NCBI GenBank assembly: GCA_030247855.1
Contig: JAPDRN010000141.1
Coordinates: 1-64,000, forward strand
DNA: 64,000 bases
Reading direction: 5' to 3'
Source of the DNA: Knufia peltigerae
Taxonomy: Eukaryota > Ascomycota > Eurotiomycetes > Chaetothyriales > Trichomeriaceae
In this document: in pieces, positions 56,201-63,497 of the stretch
Position numbering within the stretch: the first letter of the stretch is position 1
Layout: every line of letters begins with the position of its first letter
Made by a program: the position numbers and the translations under genes
The notes under the pieces: generated by a model
Databases searched by the model: none
The model's input: the letters and a program-made list of their open reading frames with translations, nothing else
What the model was told of the DNA's origin: nothing

Positions 56201-56887
56201 GTATAGAGTCCTAGCTTTTCCCATTGCAGCCATCATGTTACGCCCGTCGGAGGATCTGAGTGCATCATCAAAACACTTCAAGGCTTGCTTGAGGGACTCG
56301 GCTCTTTCCGCATCAGCGCCCGCTCTCGTGGACGATTGCAGCGAAGCTCGAAGGAGGAAAAGAACGCCTCGTGTGAGGTAGAGGGGTGGGAAGGCAGGAT
56401 TGATGCGCAAAGCATCGTTGATGGTCGTAGTGGCTTCTCGAAGATAGTGATCCTTGGTTTTCATATCGCTGTTCACTTGTGTCTCAGACAACACGCGAGG
56501 AGCCTGTCGACTTTTGAAGAGGTCGAGCCACGCGACGCAGGCAAGGAGACTCAGCCGTTCTTTGGGACCACTACGTGCGAGCGACCCAAGACCCTTGTCC
56601 AAGATCTCGAGAGCATGGTCTATTTGAGTCTGCTTCGCGTAGGCCAAGGCGATTGTTATCCATAAATTCTTTGCTGCCTTCTCATTTTCCAGCAATTGGC
56701 ACAATTCGGTTGGATCGTCCAGGTGGTCTTCGAGGTTGACCTCGACGGCTTCGTCTGCATCAAGGCCACCAGACACAGGAATGTCGATGGCTGTTGGGAT
56801 ATCGACGAAGCGGGAGTCTGGGGTGATGCCACCCATGAGGCCATTAGAGGTGCTCGTCGTGCCATTTCTGGCCACTGCTGCCGCCAT
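53240..56887 (-). CDS. CTR9: Ctr9, TPR scaffold of the Paf1 transcription elongation complex
   Basis: An intronless protein of 1215 residues. Ctr9 is the tetratricopeptide scaffold of Paf1C, which travels with RNA polymerase II and promotes H2B ubiquitination and H3K4 methylation. It starts MAAAVARNGTTSTSNG with DSRFVDIPTAIDIPVSG close behind, as usual for the family. TPR units run through most of the length (ALEILDKGLGSLARSGPKER; AWERSLALTPESKVAHALLG; AYEFFDKALQLDPKNAYSAQ). After the TPR array a coiled, highly charged segment (RRREEASKRRREEEEERAKK) leads to an acidic/basic tail (DDDDEDEDEEAMNGHAES). Its length is close to that of other filamentous-fungal Ctr9 proteins. Confidence 0.96.
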   Translation of the reverse strand: MAAAVARNGTTSTSNGLMGGITPDSRFVDIPTAIDIPVSGGLDADEAVEVNLEDHLDDPTELCQLLENEKAAKNLWITIALAYAKQTQIDHALEILDKGLGSLARSGPKERLSLLACVAWLDLFKSRQAPRVLSETQVNSDMKTKDHYLREATTTINDALRINPAFPPLYLTRGVLFLLRASLQSSTRAGADAERAESLKQALKCFDDALRSSDGRNMMAAMGKARTLYLQRQFAPALQTYQDVLAKMPGLTDPDPRIGIGCCLWQLGFPDRAKAAWERSLALTPESKVAHALLGVYYLHESAKYPASDPQFNILYKKAISEHTKKAYTIDKNFPLSCATFASYFLLTGRYDTVEPLARKAIEQTDINAIASDGWYLLARKEHNKGDLAKANECYTRADQARGGLDKGYFPAKFGLIQIMVQSQDTQGAKFRLESLGQLNKHVEAMTLLGCIYAEEAFSTQTAITKEDKAASARKAITLFENVRKTWKDEKSRAKADESVLLYLARLYEQENPIESLKCLQQVEAMQLEKIPDEDRPEPNEDEAAYIAQMRENLPPQLLNNMACFLYGQESFSLARETFQIALNACVKLTEKQEAEKKAAEEDKMSSEDVDNSDTDALVTTISYNLARTYEALGLVAEAQKVYEGLLGRHADYTDALARLAYIALETSPRDEGPRKINAVYQSDYGNTEVRALMGWYHHSAKKKTNNIAEDAENRHYKHTLQGYDKHDLYSLTGMGNVHLTIARDMPRNTDQEKEKRSKMYAKAYEFFDKALQLDPKNAYSAQGIAIALCDDKKSYSDALQIFTKVKDTLRDASVNINLGHVMTELRQYQRGIDNYEIALRKETKGENAQLLACLARAWLLKGKADRSIASLNTALDYMKRALATQEDSPHLQFNVAFIQFQIAQHVNQAKETDRTLSDVDAAITGLEQAIETFEQVAQHKQPPYPRSALEQRAAMGKNTMRNQLERQRARQATYEAENATRLQEAIEKRQEELRRREEASKRRREEEEERAKKIADERRKIVEETEKLAEQLRAEAAAREAAEYTDDEETGERVKRKSKKTSTKRKKRDDEDGFIDNDGDVSDGRSEKSVSRTPLSGSDNEASTEKPKKKKRKLERKSKAKEPRKNDKYKSAAVVVDSDSELEDEPEAVPTPDVDPDTPASPASDRDEEMADTRDEEEEVSAQPPRQRKQLRTIADDDDDEDEDEEAMNGHAES

Positions 56888-57561
56888 TATGAATGTTTAG
56901 AATATGATGAGGGATTCTTGTGGTTTTGCGACTCAAGACATTTTGAAGGAGGATCGAGGTCAGAGACGGGTATGAGGAGCGGAGACTTCAATGAGCCTTA
57001 CTATTGTCGATGAACGCGCATGAATTTTTCTCAATATGCGACCACAGCGCGCCAGCTGGTGTTGACAGTGAAAGAGGAATTCACTGAGGGTGAAGATGTA
57101 CCCAAAAGTTTCTCCGCTCCGCGGCCACGAAGCCGGGATGCAAACATTCACTGAAGAGTTTTACGCCACCGTAGTATGGTACTTTGGAGCATACGGGTCT
57201 AAGCGACGGAGTACCCAATATGATTTGGCCCCAGCAGCCTTCCTACTCGTACGTCCTCGGGACGAATTTGCTGATATCGGGCCTTGTACCTTGCATAGCA
57301 CGCGTGTCTATTTACTTGAAAATACTTGCTAGAACATAAAGAAAGTCCATTATACTCGATCGCAGGGAAAAAAAGTGGAGGCGTGTAGAGGGGGAAAAAG
57401 GATGCCAAGTATGAGATTTTAACCCAACTTCTTTTGAATCAATCCATGTTTGATATGGGGGTATAGGCCGTGACAAAGATGTGTTCTAGCTGAGATCGCC
57501 GATGTATTGTTACTCTGGGGTAACTAAGGATTGGCTTGGACAATAATTAGCACGGAAAGAT
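56888..57561. other. Intergenic region: CTR9 promoter
   Basis: Contains the CTR9 promoter and 5' UTR (minus strand). No additional gene is seen; the short frames show no motif. Confidence 0.5.
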
Positions 57562-58023
57562 TCAGAAGGTAACGCTGTGGGCAGCGACACCAGACCTGCC
57601 CTCATGTCCTAGAATAGATCTCGCTATCGAGGCCAGATCACCTATCCAAATGGTATTTATGCTCGACTCTTGTGCCGCGAAAGGAGTCTCTATGCACGTA
57701 TAGTGCTCTACAGTTACTTCTAAAGACTGACCTGTGCTCTCTAATGCTGGGGATGCAGGGTCAGGTGGACTTGATGTAAACTCGAGCTTCGGTATGCAAA
57801 GTGTTATGTGATTTATGTCCTTTTCTTTGCCAAACGAGCTCCTATGATCATGGAGAGCTAATAGTCGACTACACCGAAAAGAAAGCATGACTTCTGAGAG
57901 TGCAAAGAGAGTCGGAACGACCCACGGGATACCAATGTGCGCGTTGACCGCAGCCCCGTGCATAAACCCTCTTGTCGAGTGATATGAGGCCTCCAGCTTG
58001 TGATGGGAAGAGGTGGCAAGCTG
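57562..58023 (-). pseudogene. Continuation of the reading frame downstream of the 58024 stop
   Basis: The same minus-strand reading frame as the gene at 58024-58568 remains open after the TAA at 58024-58026, down to a stop at 57562. It encodes about 150 residues, including HIGIPWVVPTLFALSEVMLS. Either the stop is a genuine terminator and this is chance, or it marks a broken longer gene. No intron that removes the stop could be found. No family is recognised. Confidence 0.25.
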
Positions 58024-58568
58024 TTACTCTGAAATCCGAGGCTGTCCGAATTGCTCAAGTGTCCGAGTGCTGAAGGCATGAGAAGAACTCGTTACTGGGG
58101 GAAGTGGAGATATTTCAGACGCCAATTCCTGCAGGAAATCCGCGTACCGATGAATGCATGTTCCACTCTTCCAGAGATCTGCCAAGGCACGACTGACACC
58201 ATTGTGGCCGTCTCGAACCCGTACTGCTTGAAGGAAATCTGCTGAGTCGTTGAGGTTGATCTGTCCACGCTTGATCCTACGGGTTGATCCATGTCGTCTG
58301 AAATCCTCGATGGTTGCGACATGAGGGCGATTATCGTTCAGAACGAGGACGAAGGTGTTACAACATGTAGCCCTCGCAGTGGCGATTTCAAATTGGAGAA
58401 ACCCTGTGCATCGTGTTAGCAAATCCGTGGCCTTTCGATTGCATCTAATCAACACTTGCCATCTAGTGCTGTCGAAGTGACGACGTCCAGGTAGAGTACC
58501 ACGTCCCGTGGATGCCGCTTGGCGTCTGATGCGGCCTGATTCACTCTCGCCCAGTGAGACGATCGCAT
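58024..58568 (-). CDS. Hypothetical protein with a GC-AG intron
   Basis: Exons 58568-58460 and 58403-58024 give 162 residues from the ATG at 58568 (MRSSHWARVNQAASDAKRHP). The 56-bp intron has a GCAAGT donor instead of GT, a GCTAAC branch site and a CACAG acceptor. Removing it is the only simple way to join two frames that both look coding (DVVLYLDVVTSTALDG with FLQFEIATARATCC). Later sequence includes NTFVLVLNDNRPHVATIEDF and FLQAVRVRDGHNGVSRALAD. I recognise no family. Upstream, the same frame is open and looks coding to 58940 but is interrupted by a TAA at 58650, so the true gene may be longer and broken. Confidence 0.45.
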
Positions 58569-58649
58569 CCATTCGTCATTGTCCTCGGTCGACCACTTTT
58601 CTTTCCGATAGAGCAAACGAACCGTAGCCACAGTCTTTCTTGGTTCCCC

Positions 58650-58940
58650 TTATAAATTTGGCGTCTGAAGCCCGGCAGTTGTGAAGTAGACTTTGCCTTC
58701 CCCAAGAGCGTGTCCAGCCTCCTTCAGGGCCAACAGTGTCTTTACCTCCAGGGAAAGTGGTCGGCCCTTTCTGATGTCGTCAATGTCGTTACGCCATCGA
58801 ACGGAGCCGTCTGGCAAAGGCGTCAAGTTCCAGCGCTCAGTCTTCGCAATATCGTTTAGAAGAACCATTTTGGAGCAGTTGAGGGGAAGAGACTTGTGTA
58901 GGTAGGAAGCAAGGGCTGGGGTTGAACATTGAATCTGCAT
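58650..58940 (-). CDS. Hypothetical small ORF, possibly the 5' part of a broken gene
   Basis: 96 residues from the ATG at 58940 (MQIQCSTPALASYLHKSLPL) to TAA at 58650. Composition looks protein-like (ERWNLTPLPDGSVRWRNDID; SLEVKTLLALKEAGHALGEG). It is in the same frame as the sequence that continues below the stop (RKTVATVRLLYRKEKWSTED), which suggests that one ancestral frame was cut by a stop. The only candidate intron that would remove the stop needs a poor AAAG acceptor. No family is recognised. Confidence 0.35.
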   Translation of the reverse strand: MQIQCSTPALASYLHKSLPLNCSKMVLLNDIAKTERWNLTPLPDGSVRWRNDIDDIRKGRPLSLEVKTLLALKEAGHALGEGKVYFTTAGLQTPNL

Positions 58941-59035
58941 TTGTATGCACAAAGGGATAAGTGTTTCCACGGCAGTCACTGCTTCACATTCAAGCTAATG
59001 CAAGCACCCTAGTCCAATGAGCCAGACTTCGGGTT

Positions 59036-59761
59036 TTGGCTCGCCAGTTCAATGTCAAATTGCAGGGAGTAGAGCTGGACTTCCTTCCCACCAGCTGGGA
59101 CCTCAACAACCCTTCAAGCGCCATCTCCTACCAGAGCTTTGTGGAAAACTTCTATGATGCCATGATACGCCCTGCAAATGCGACAGCTCAACAAATGGAA
59201 GAATTCTTGGCTCTCATCACTTTCAACAACCACTTCTTCCGAATCGCTGCCATGGAGATAGTTGAACTTCGACACGACCAGTCTCATGTAGAGGATCCAT
59301 CTTGGTCGGCACAATTGAAAATGCTTTGTTCCGAAACAAAAACATATCGGCCACTCCCTCCTCAAGTTACACGCGTCCACGATGAGCATGACTTGGTGAA
59401 GAAGTCGTTTGCCGGTAGATTTCAGGGTGTCTTGCATCCGTTCCGAAAAGATTCTGTCGATCCTGACACCGCCATGTTGGCAACATTCGCCGGAGACTTA
59501 GTCGCCGTTCTGTATACTGGCTCCTTCCGCATCCGCAGAGACGAAGCATTCATGAACTTCATCCGGACCAATCATGCCAGGGGAAAAGGACCAGTCGCTG
59601 AGACTCTGTCGAACCAGGATGAAGGTATCCCATCATCACGCGAAGTGGCTATGTCAGATGCTCAGGACGAGGCTCAACAAAGCCCAGAATCAGACAGCAG
59701 CTATGATAGTCCACTGGTTGGCCCCAACAAACGCCGCAAGCTTTCCTCAAACAGACATTGA
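59036..59761 (+). CDS. Hypothetical protein, 5' end unresolved
   Basis: An open frame of about 240 codons, preceded by an in-frame TGA and lacking an ATG until 59162 (MIRPANATAQQMEEFLALIT). Coding-like sequence starts earlier (FNVKLQGVELDFLPTSWDLN), so an upstream exon is likely. Possible 3' splice sites in phase are CGCCAG before 59048 and TTGCAG before 59066, but I could not find a matching donor. The C-terminal part is acidic/Ser-rich and ends in a basic cluster (NKRRKLSSNRH) that could be a nuclear signal. The middle (KKSFAGRFQGVLHPFRKDSV; DLVAVLYTGSFRIRRDEAFM) matches no family I know. It is divergent from the hypothetical frame at 58650-58940. Confidence 0.5.
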   Translation: MARQFNVKLQGVELDFLPTSWDLNNPSSAISYQSFVENFYDAMIRPANATAQQMEEFLALITFNNHFFRIAAMEIVELRHDQSHVEDPSWSAQLKMLCSETKTYRPLPPQVTRVHDEHDLVKKSFAGRFQGVLHPFRKDSVDPDTAMLATFAGDLVAVLYTGSFRIRRDEAFMNFIRTNHARGKGPVAETLSNQDEGIPSSREVAMSDAQDEAQQSPESDSSYDSPLVGPNKRRKLSSNRH

Positions 59762-60421
59762 AGACATTGTTCTTAAAAGGGCGGAAGAAACTGCAACCAG
59801 TGGAGATGACACCGGGGGCTCTCCTTTCAACTGATTCAACTTCGAGACTGAGCCATGCAACGGATGTTTAGCGATGAGATAGGCCGTGGTTTGATTGGAG
59901 CACGCTACTCTCACGGTGCTGCATGGATGGTTACCAGTTTTGGTGTTGATTTGAATGCAAAGGTGTCCCGGCCAGAGGGTGAAAAGAGTATTCAAATCTT
60001 CTATCATTAACTTCTCAATATGTGTGTCCAATAACATCTCAATGCCTCAATCCCTTGTCGTAGACTTCTTATGTATGTTGCTGGTGCAGATCGCGTACGA
60101 GGCGGGTCTTGGCATCCCTTCTTGCAAATTCCACTGGTCATGGCATTTGGACTTTTTCAGTTTCATCACTGATTTATAGACTTTTAGATCTCAGTGGCAA
60201 TAAAAACTAGGTATGTATGAGATAGGACTGCTTGGTGAGAAAGCTATGGTATGTGTTTCAGTTGACCTAGAAAAGCTCACTACCTCAGAGCCATCTCGTA
60301 TGGAGTACTTGTTAGCCGAGTCCAGCAAATCACCGTGGGAGGTGGAGCCACTTGGGGCAACGTTGAGAAATTATAACAATATAGTTGGGACCGTGAAAAA
60401 AGCTACCACAATCCGCCTTGC
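59762..60421. other. Non-coding region upstream of the split tRNA gene
   Basis: 3' flank of the hypothetical gene and upstream region of the tRNA. A TATA-like AT tract (TTATAACAATATA, 60371-60383) lies 39-51 bases before the first tRNA base, a position compatible with TFIIIB or TBP binding. No gene is seen. Confidence 0.5.
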
Positions 60422-60436
60422 GGTCTGTTAGCTCAG

Positions 60437-60489
60437 GTTAGTTCACATTTGCTACAATGTGATATTGTACAATCACTAATTCTCAACAG
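60437..60489 (+). other. tRNA intron 1, GT-AG, in the D-loop (after position 15)
   Basis: 53 nt, donor GTTAGT, branch-like CACTAAT 11 bases before the ACAG acceptor. It divides the A box (TAGCTCAG / TTGG). Shifting the boundary would break the GT-AG ends. Confidence 0.85.
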
Positions 60490-60500
60490 TTGGTTAGAGC

Positions 60501-60554
60501 GTAAGCATTTCGCCTACTATTGACGCGATCACCCTTATACTCACATAACTCCAG
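60501..60554 (+). other. tRNA intron 2, GT-AG, between D stem and anticodon stem (after position 25)
   Basis: 54 nt, donor GTAAGC, acceptor CTCCAG. The branch site is the least clear of the three: TATTGAC near 60518 or ATAAC near 60545. Removal restores GAGC-G-TGGTG. Confidence 0.8.
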
Positions 60555-60566
60555 GTGGTGCTAATA

Positions 60567-60583
60567 ACTTCAATGTTATGTAT
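60567..60583 (+). other. tRNA intron 3, canonical 17-nt intron at position 37/38
   Basis: The sequence ACTTCAATGTTATGTAT lies at the standard eukaryotic tRNA intron site. GTTAT in the intron pairs with ATAAC across anticodon positions 35-36, giving the usual extended anticodon helix read by the tRNA-splicing endonuclease. It has no GT-AG ends. Confidence 0.85.
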
Positions 60584-60605
60584 ACGCCAAGGTCATGGGT
60601 TCGAC

Positions 60606-60658
60606 GTAAGCTCTCATTACTCCTGCACAATATACAACATCTAACATTCCATGTTCAG
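60606..60658 (+). other. tRNA intron 4, GT-AG, in the T-loop (after position 59)
   Basis: 53 nt, donor GTAAGC, strong branch site ATCTAAC, acceptor GTTCAG. It divides the B box (GGTTCGAC / CCC) and separates the T-loop from the 3' half of the T stem. Confidence 0.87.
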
Positions 60659-60698
60659 CCCCATATGGACCATTTTGTTCAAGATTTTCCCATCCTGT

Positions 60699-60732
60699 CT
60701 GGGTTCAATTCCCAGCGTGATATTTTTTTTTC
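60699..60732 (+). promoter_or_regulatory. Isolated B-box/T-arm hairpin followed by T10
   Basis: CTGGGTTCAATTCCCAG (60699-60715) is a perfect T-arm: five base pairs, seven-base loop and an intact B box (GGTTCAATTCC). Seven bases later a T10 run starts (60723-60732), as at a Pol III terminator. No matching 5' tRNA half was found. It may be a tRNA relic, or an extragenic B box serving the split tRNA 27 bases upstream. Confidence 0.5.
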
Positions 60733-61439
60733 CAGTTTTTGTTTGTTGTGGGTTCCTTTCAGGTGGGTCAGCGATGCAAAGAGAATGCACAATACTGCTG
60801 TGTATATGGCTCAAGGCTTCACAGAGCTCTGAATACTTCTCAATCCACTGAAGCCTCGACTCATCATCACGAAATAAGATATCGTCTTTCTGCTCCGAGA
60901 CCGGTTATACTTTCAGTCACGAAGACCATCCGTGATCGTTTTCATTCGCGCAGTTCTAGAGGAATCTACATACAGTCTGTCAGCGTCCCATTGAATCGGC
61001 CTTTGATGACCTATCGATGCTGACGAGCACTATTCTACTCGCGGGGTTTCCACCCCACAACCCTCTCTCTGACTTGCTTCCACTCCAAAGACTGTGCGCG
61101 AATTGAAGTCTACCCGTTTTCGAGGCATGTCTTACTTCGCTACAGAGGAGCTGAAACCACATTTTAGTAGGAAGTGGTATCGTAAGTAAGCAGCGACGAT
61201 CTTGGGAGCCTGAAACAAGCTCCTTTCCAAAAGGTATATAAACCGATCAACCGATCAACCCATAACCCCAAGCTTCGTTCCTGAGCAAGGAACTCCTCGT
61301 GTTTTGTTATAACCGCATCGTGCGCGCACATCGCCCGTCTTGGACCCCGGCCTAATCAAAACCACAATCTCATTTTTCAACAGTCATTGTATGTACGCTG
61401 TCAGGGTAACATACAGAGTACTTCAGCAAGCCTTCAGTC
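60733..61439. other. Intergenic region between tRNA and ABM-protein gene
   Basis: No gene is supported. Overlapping frames at 60651-61023 have no motif. The last 200 bases are the likely promoter and 5' UTR of the next gene. Confidence 0.5.
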
Positions 61440-62250
61440 ATGGCGCCGGTCACTGAGGTTGTTCTTGCTCCCATGTCAGACGAAAAGATACCCGACGACT
61501 ACGATAGCGAACTGGGCAAGACGTTCAAAGAACTCCTCATGACCATCGTGGCTCAGGATGGCTGCCAGCGACTTCTCTGGGGTCAACAAGTGGAAAACCC
61601 TGCGATTATGACCCTCTTTATCGACTGGGACAGTGTGGACCATCACAAGAAATTCATTGCTTCAGAGTGAGTAATTTACCATGGTGTACCATTTTCTCAC
61701 CCATTAGTTATGCTCAAGCACTCGCAAGTTGCATGCAGCCAAAAAGCAAAAAAAAGGCAAAAAAGCACAAAGCTAATAACTACTGTAAAACCCCGGCAGA
61801 ACTTATAAGCCATTCATGGACAAGGTTGCAGGGATTCTGAAAGGTTCCATGACCATGTACCACGTCGGTATCGAGCCACACCCACCGACGGCCGCGCTTG
61901 TGGGAAGCACACCCCAGGTGACGGAGTTCATCATGGCGTACTTTCCCAAGGACTACTCCGCCGAGGACCGAAAGACCTTTGACGAAGGAATGCGCGCCTT
62001 TGGAGAAGCCGTTTCCAAGACGTCCCAAGGGTACAAGACATCAGTGGGTGGCTTCATCGAGGAAGAAGTCGTCGACCCTAAAACCTCGGAACCCTGTTTG
62101 GGCTATGTGGCCCTTGTTGGCTGGGAAAGTGTGCAAGCTCACTTGAGCTACAGAGAGACCCAGGCCTTCAAGGACAACATCCACTATCTGAGGGGAGCAA
62201 AGGATTTGAAGAATGTCGTCGTCTTCCATGTTGACGCGAAGCCGATCTGA
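61440..62250 (+). CDS. ABM-superfamily (dimeric alpha+beta barrel) protein
   Basis: Two exons (61440-61666 and 61800-62250; 133-bp intron with GTGAGT donor, GCTAATAAC branch and GGCAG acceptor) encode 225 residues. The spliced frame runs HHKKFIASETYKPFMDKVAG. Two antibiotic-biosynthesis-monooxygenase-like halves are visible: first EVVLAPMSDEKIPDD and LWGQQVENPAIMTLFIDWDS, then FIMAYFPKDYSAEDRKTFDE and LGYVALVGWESVQAHLSYRE. This tandem ABM arrangement is common in fungal proteins of unknown function. No catalytic residues can be pointed out, and the substrate is unknown. It converges with the Ldh2-type dehydrogenase gene, 176 bp away, which may be coincidental. Confidence 0.88.
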
Positions 62251-62426
62251 GCGACCAGCAAGCAGGGGATGAGATGGGATTTGGGATAAGCGGAGTGTAA
62301 TCATTCCAGTTCACGCTCCTAACATGAAATACATATCCAAGAACAACAATTAGACAATCTTTGGTCCATAAATTCCTTCCTTCTCGCCCCACGTACATTG
62401 AGAACGCTCCGGTACATTTCCCAGAC

Positions 62427-63497
62427 CTACGCATACCTGAGCTTTTCCACTCCCACCATTTCCGCCTCCTTGTTCAAGTTCGCAATCTCGGCTTCGGTGA
62501 AGGGTATGCCCTCTCGCTCTCGCTTCTCCTTGTTCAGCAATTCGATCTCGCCGGGGAAGTAGATGCGGTCGACGCCCGCCATCTTCTCGCTCCCGACGAC
62601 GCGGTCGTACAGGCACTGCATGCGCTCCTTGAACTCGTCCAGGGACATGAACAGGTCCGGCTTGATGGCCACGATGAAGTGGCCCACGTCGGCGGTCTTT
62701 GTGAAATCGTAGGGCCCGCCGACGTCGCCGGCGAACGCGGAACCCGAGAGCACCCCGGAGAAGACGTCCATCATGATGGCCAGGCCCGACCCCTTGGGCC
62801 CGCCCATGGGCAGCATGACGCCCTCGAGCGCGCGGGCGGGGTCGTCGGTCGGCGCCCCGTCCCCGTCCAGCGCCCAGTCCGTGGGGATCTTCTCCCCTCG
62901 CCGCAGGGCCTTGTAGACCTTGCCGCGCGCCGCGACCGAGGGCGCCATGTCCAGGATGAACGGGCGCCCGGCGGGACCGCCGCCGGGGGCGCCGCACGCC
63001 AGCGGCGACACCCCCATGGACTTGCTCCGGCCCCCCCAGACCGGCAGCGCGGGCGACGAGTTGGTGAACACCAGCGACATCATGTCGGCGTCGACGGCCC
63101 GCTGGACGACCCACGCCGCCATGCCGTAGTGGTTGGAGTGCTTCACCGACACCATCCCGATGCCGAACTGGCGGGCCATGCTGATGGCGCGGGTGATGGC
63201 CACGTCGGCCGCCACGAAACCGAATGCGTTCTTGCCGTCCACGGAGGCGACGACCGGGGTGGCTTCGGTCACCTCGGGCACGGCGGTCGGGTCGAGGATC
63301 TTGCGTCGGATGCGCTCCATGTACGACGGGATGCGGTTGGCTCCGTGGGTGTCGACGCCCCGTAGGTCCGCTTGCACGAGGCCGCTGGCGATGATTTCGG
63401 CATGTTCGGACGATACCCCGTTAGCCGTGAGGATGGATTCGACAAACCTTTGGAGGTCGTTTGGTTGGACCTGGTGCACTTGCTGTGAGGTAGACAT
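62427..63497 (-). CDS. Malate/L-lactate dehydrogenase-type (Ldh2 family) NAD(P)-dependent oxidoreductase
   Basis: An intronless 356-residue protein of the Ldh2/MDH2 family, unrelated in fold to Rossmann lactate dehydrogenases. Members reduce 2-oxo acids or cyclic imines (malate, ureidoglycolate, 2,3-diketo-L-gulonate, delta-1-piperideine-2-carboxylate). Motifs: ADLRGVDTHGANRIPSYMER near the N-terminus with the conserved His, VSVKHSNHYGMAAWV with the catalytic His, FTNSSPALPVWGG, and the cofactor/substrate loop GGPKGSGLAIMMDVFSGVLS. The length is normal. The specific substrate cannot be told. GC content is clearly higher here than around it, which creates a 334-codon antisense shadow. No peroxisomal signal is seen at the C-terminus (KLRYA). 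Confidence 0.92.
   Translation of the reverse strand: MSTSQQVHQVQPNDLQRFVESILTANGVSSEHAEIIASGLVQADLRGVDTHGANRIPSYMERIRRKILDPTAVPEVTEATPVVASVDGKNAFGFVAADVAITRAISMARQFGIGMVSVKHSNHYGMAAWVVQRAVDADMMSLVFTNSSPALPVWGGRSKSMGVSPLACGAPGGGPAGRPFILDMAPSVAARGKVYKALRRGEKIPTDWALDGDGAPTDDPARALEGVMLPMGGPKGSGLAIMMDVFSGVLSGSAFAGDVGGPYDFTKTADVGHFIVAIKPDLFMSLDEFKERMQCLYDRVVGSEKMAGVDRIYFPGEIELLNKEKREREGIPFTEAEIANLNKEAEMVGVEKLRYA

Larger units (their letters stand above)
60422..60672 (+). tRNA. tRNA-Ile (AAU anticodon) split by four introns, three of them spliceosomal-type
   Basis: Exons 60422-60436, 60490-60500, 60555-60566, 60584-60605 and 60659-60672 sum to 74 nt and fold as a perfect cloverleaf. Acceptor GGTCTGT pairs with ATGGACC (two G-U pairs). 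D stem GCTC/GAGC carries a nine-base loop. Anticodon stem TGGTG/CGCCA holds loop CTAATAA with anticodon AAT (60563-60565). T stem ATGGG/CCCAT holds loop TTCGACC. The discriminator is A. The joined sequence is close to known eukaryotic tRNA-Ile(AAU). Insertions sit after positions 15, 25, 37 and 59. The one at 37/38 is a normal tRNA intron. The others have GT...AG ends (donors GTTAGT, GTAAGC, GTAAGC; acceptors ACAG, CCAG, TCAG) and are 53, 54 and 53 nt long. The A box is split by intron 1 and the B box by intron 4. Standard tRNA finders would probably miss it. Structure is certain by inspection; splicing is inferred. Confidence 0.9.

Noticed and set aside
60699..60722. A complete second tRNA gene ending at the T-arm
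   Set aside because: No 5' acceptor strand or D-arm pairing with it was found within about 700 bases upstream, and the discriminator would be T, which is unusual; kept only as an isolated B box.
60651..61023. Overlapping small plus-strand ORFs after the tRNA
   Set aside because: They start within tRNA intron 4 or the 3' exon and run through the T10 tract; no coding character.
62361..63365. 334-codon plus-strand frame opposite the Ldh2-type dehydrogenase
   Set aside because: Composition is Arg/His/Asp-skewed with no domain; the opposite strand encodes a clear full-length enzyme.
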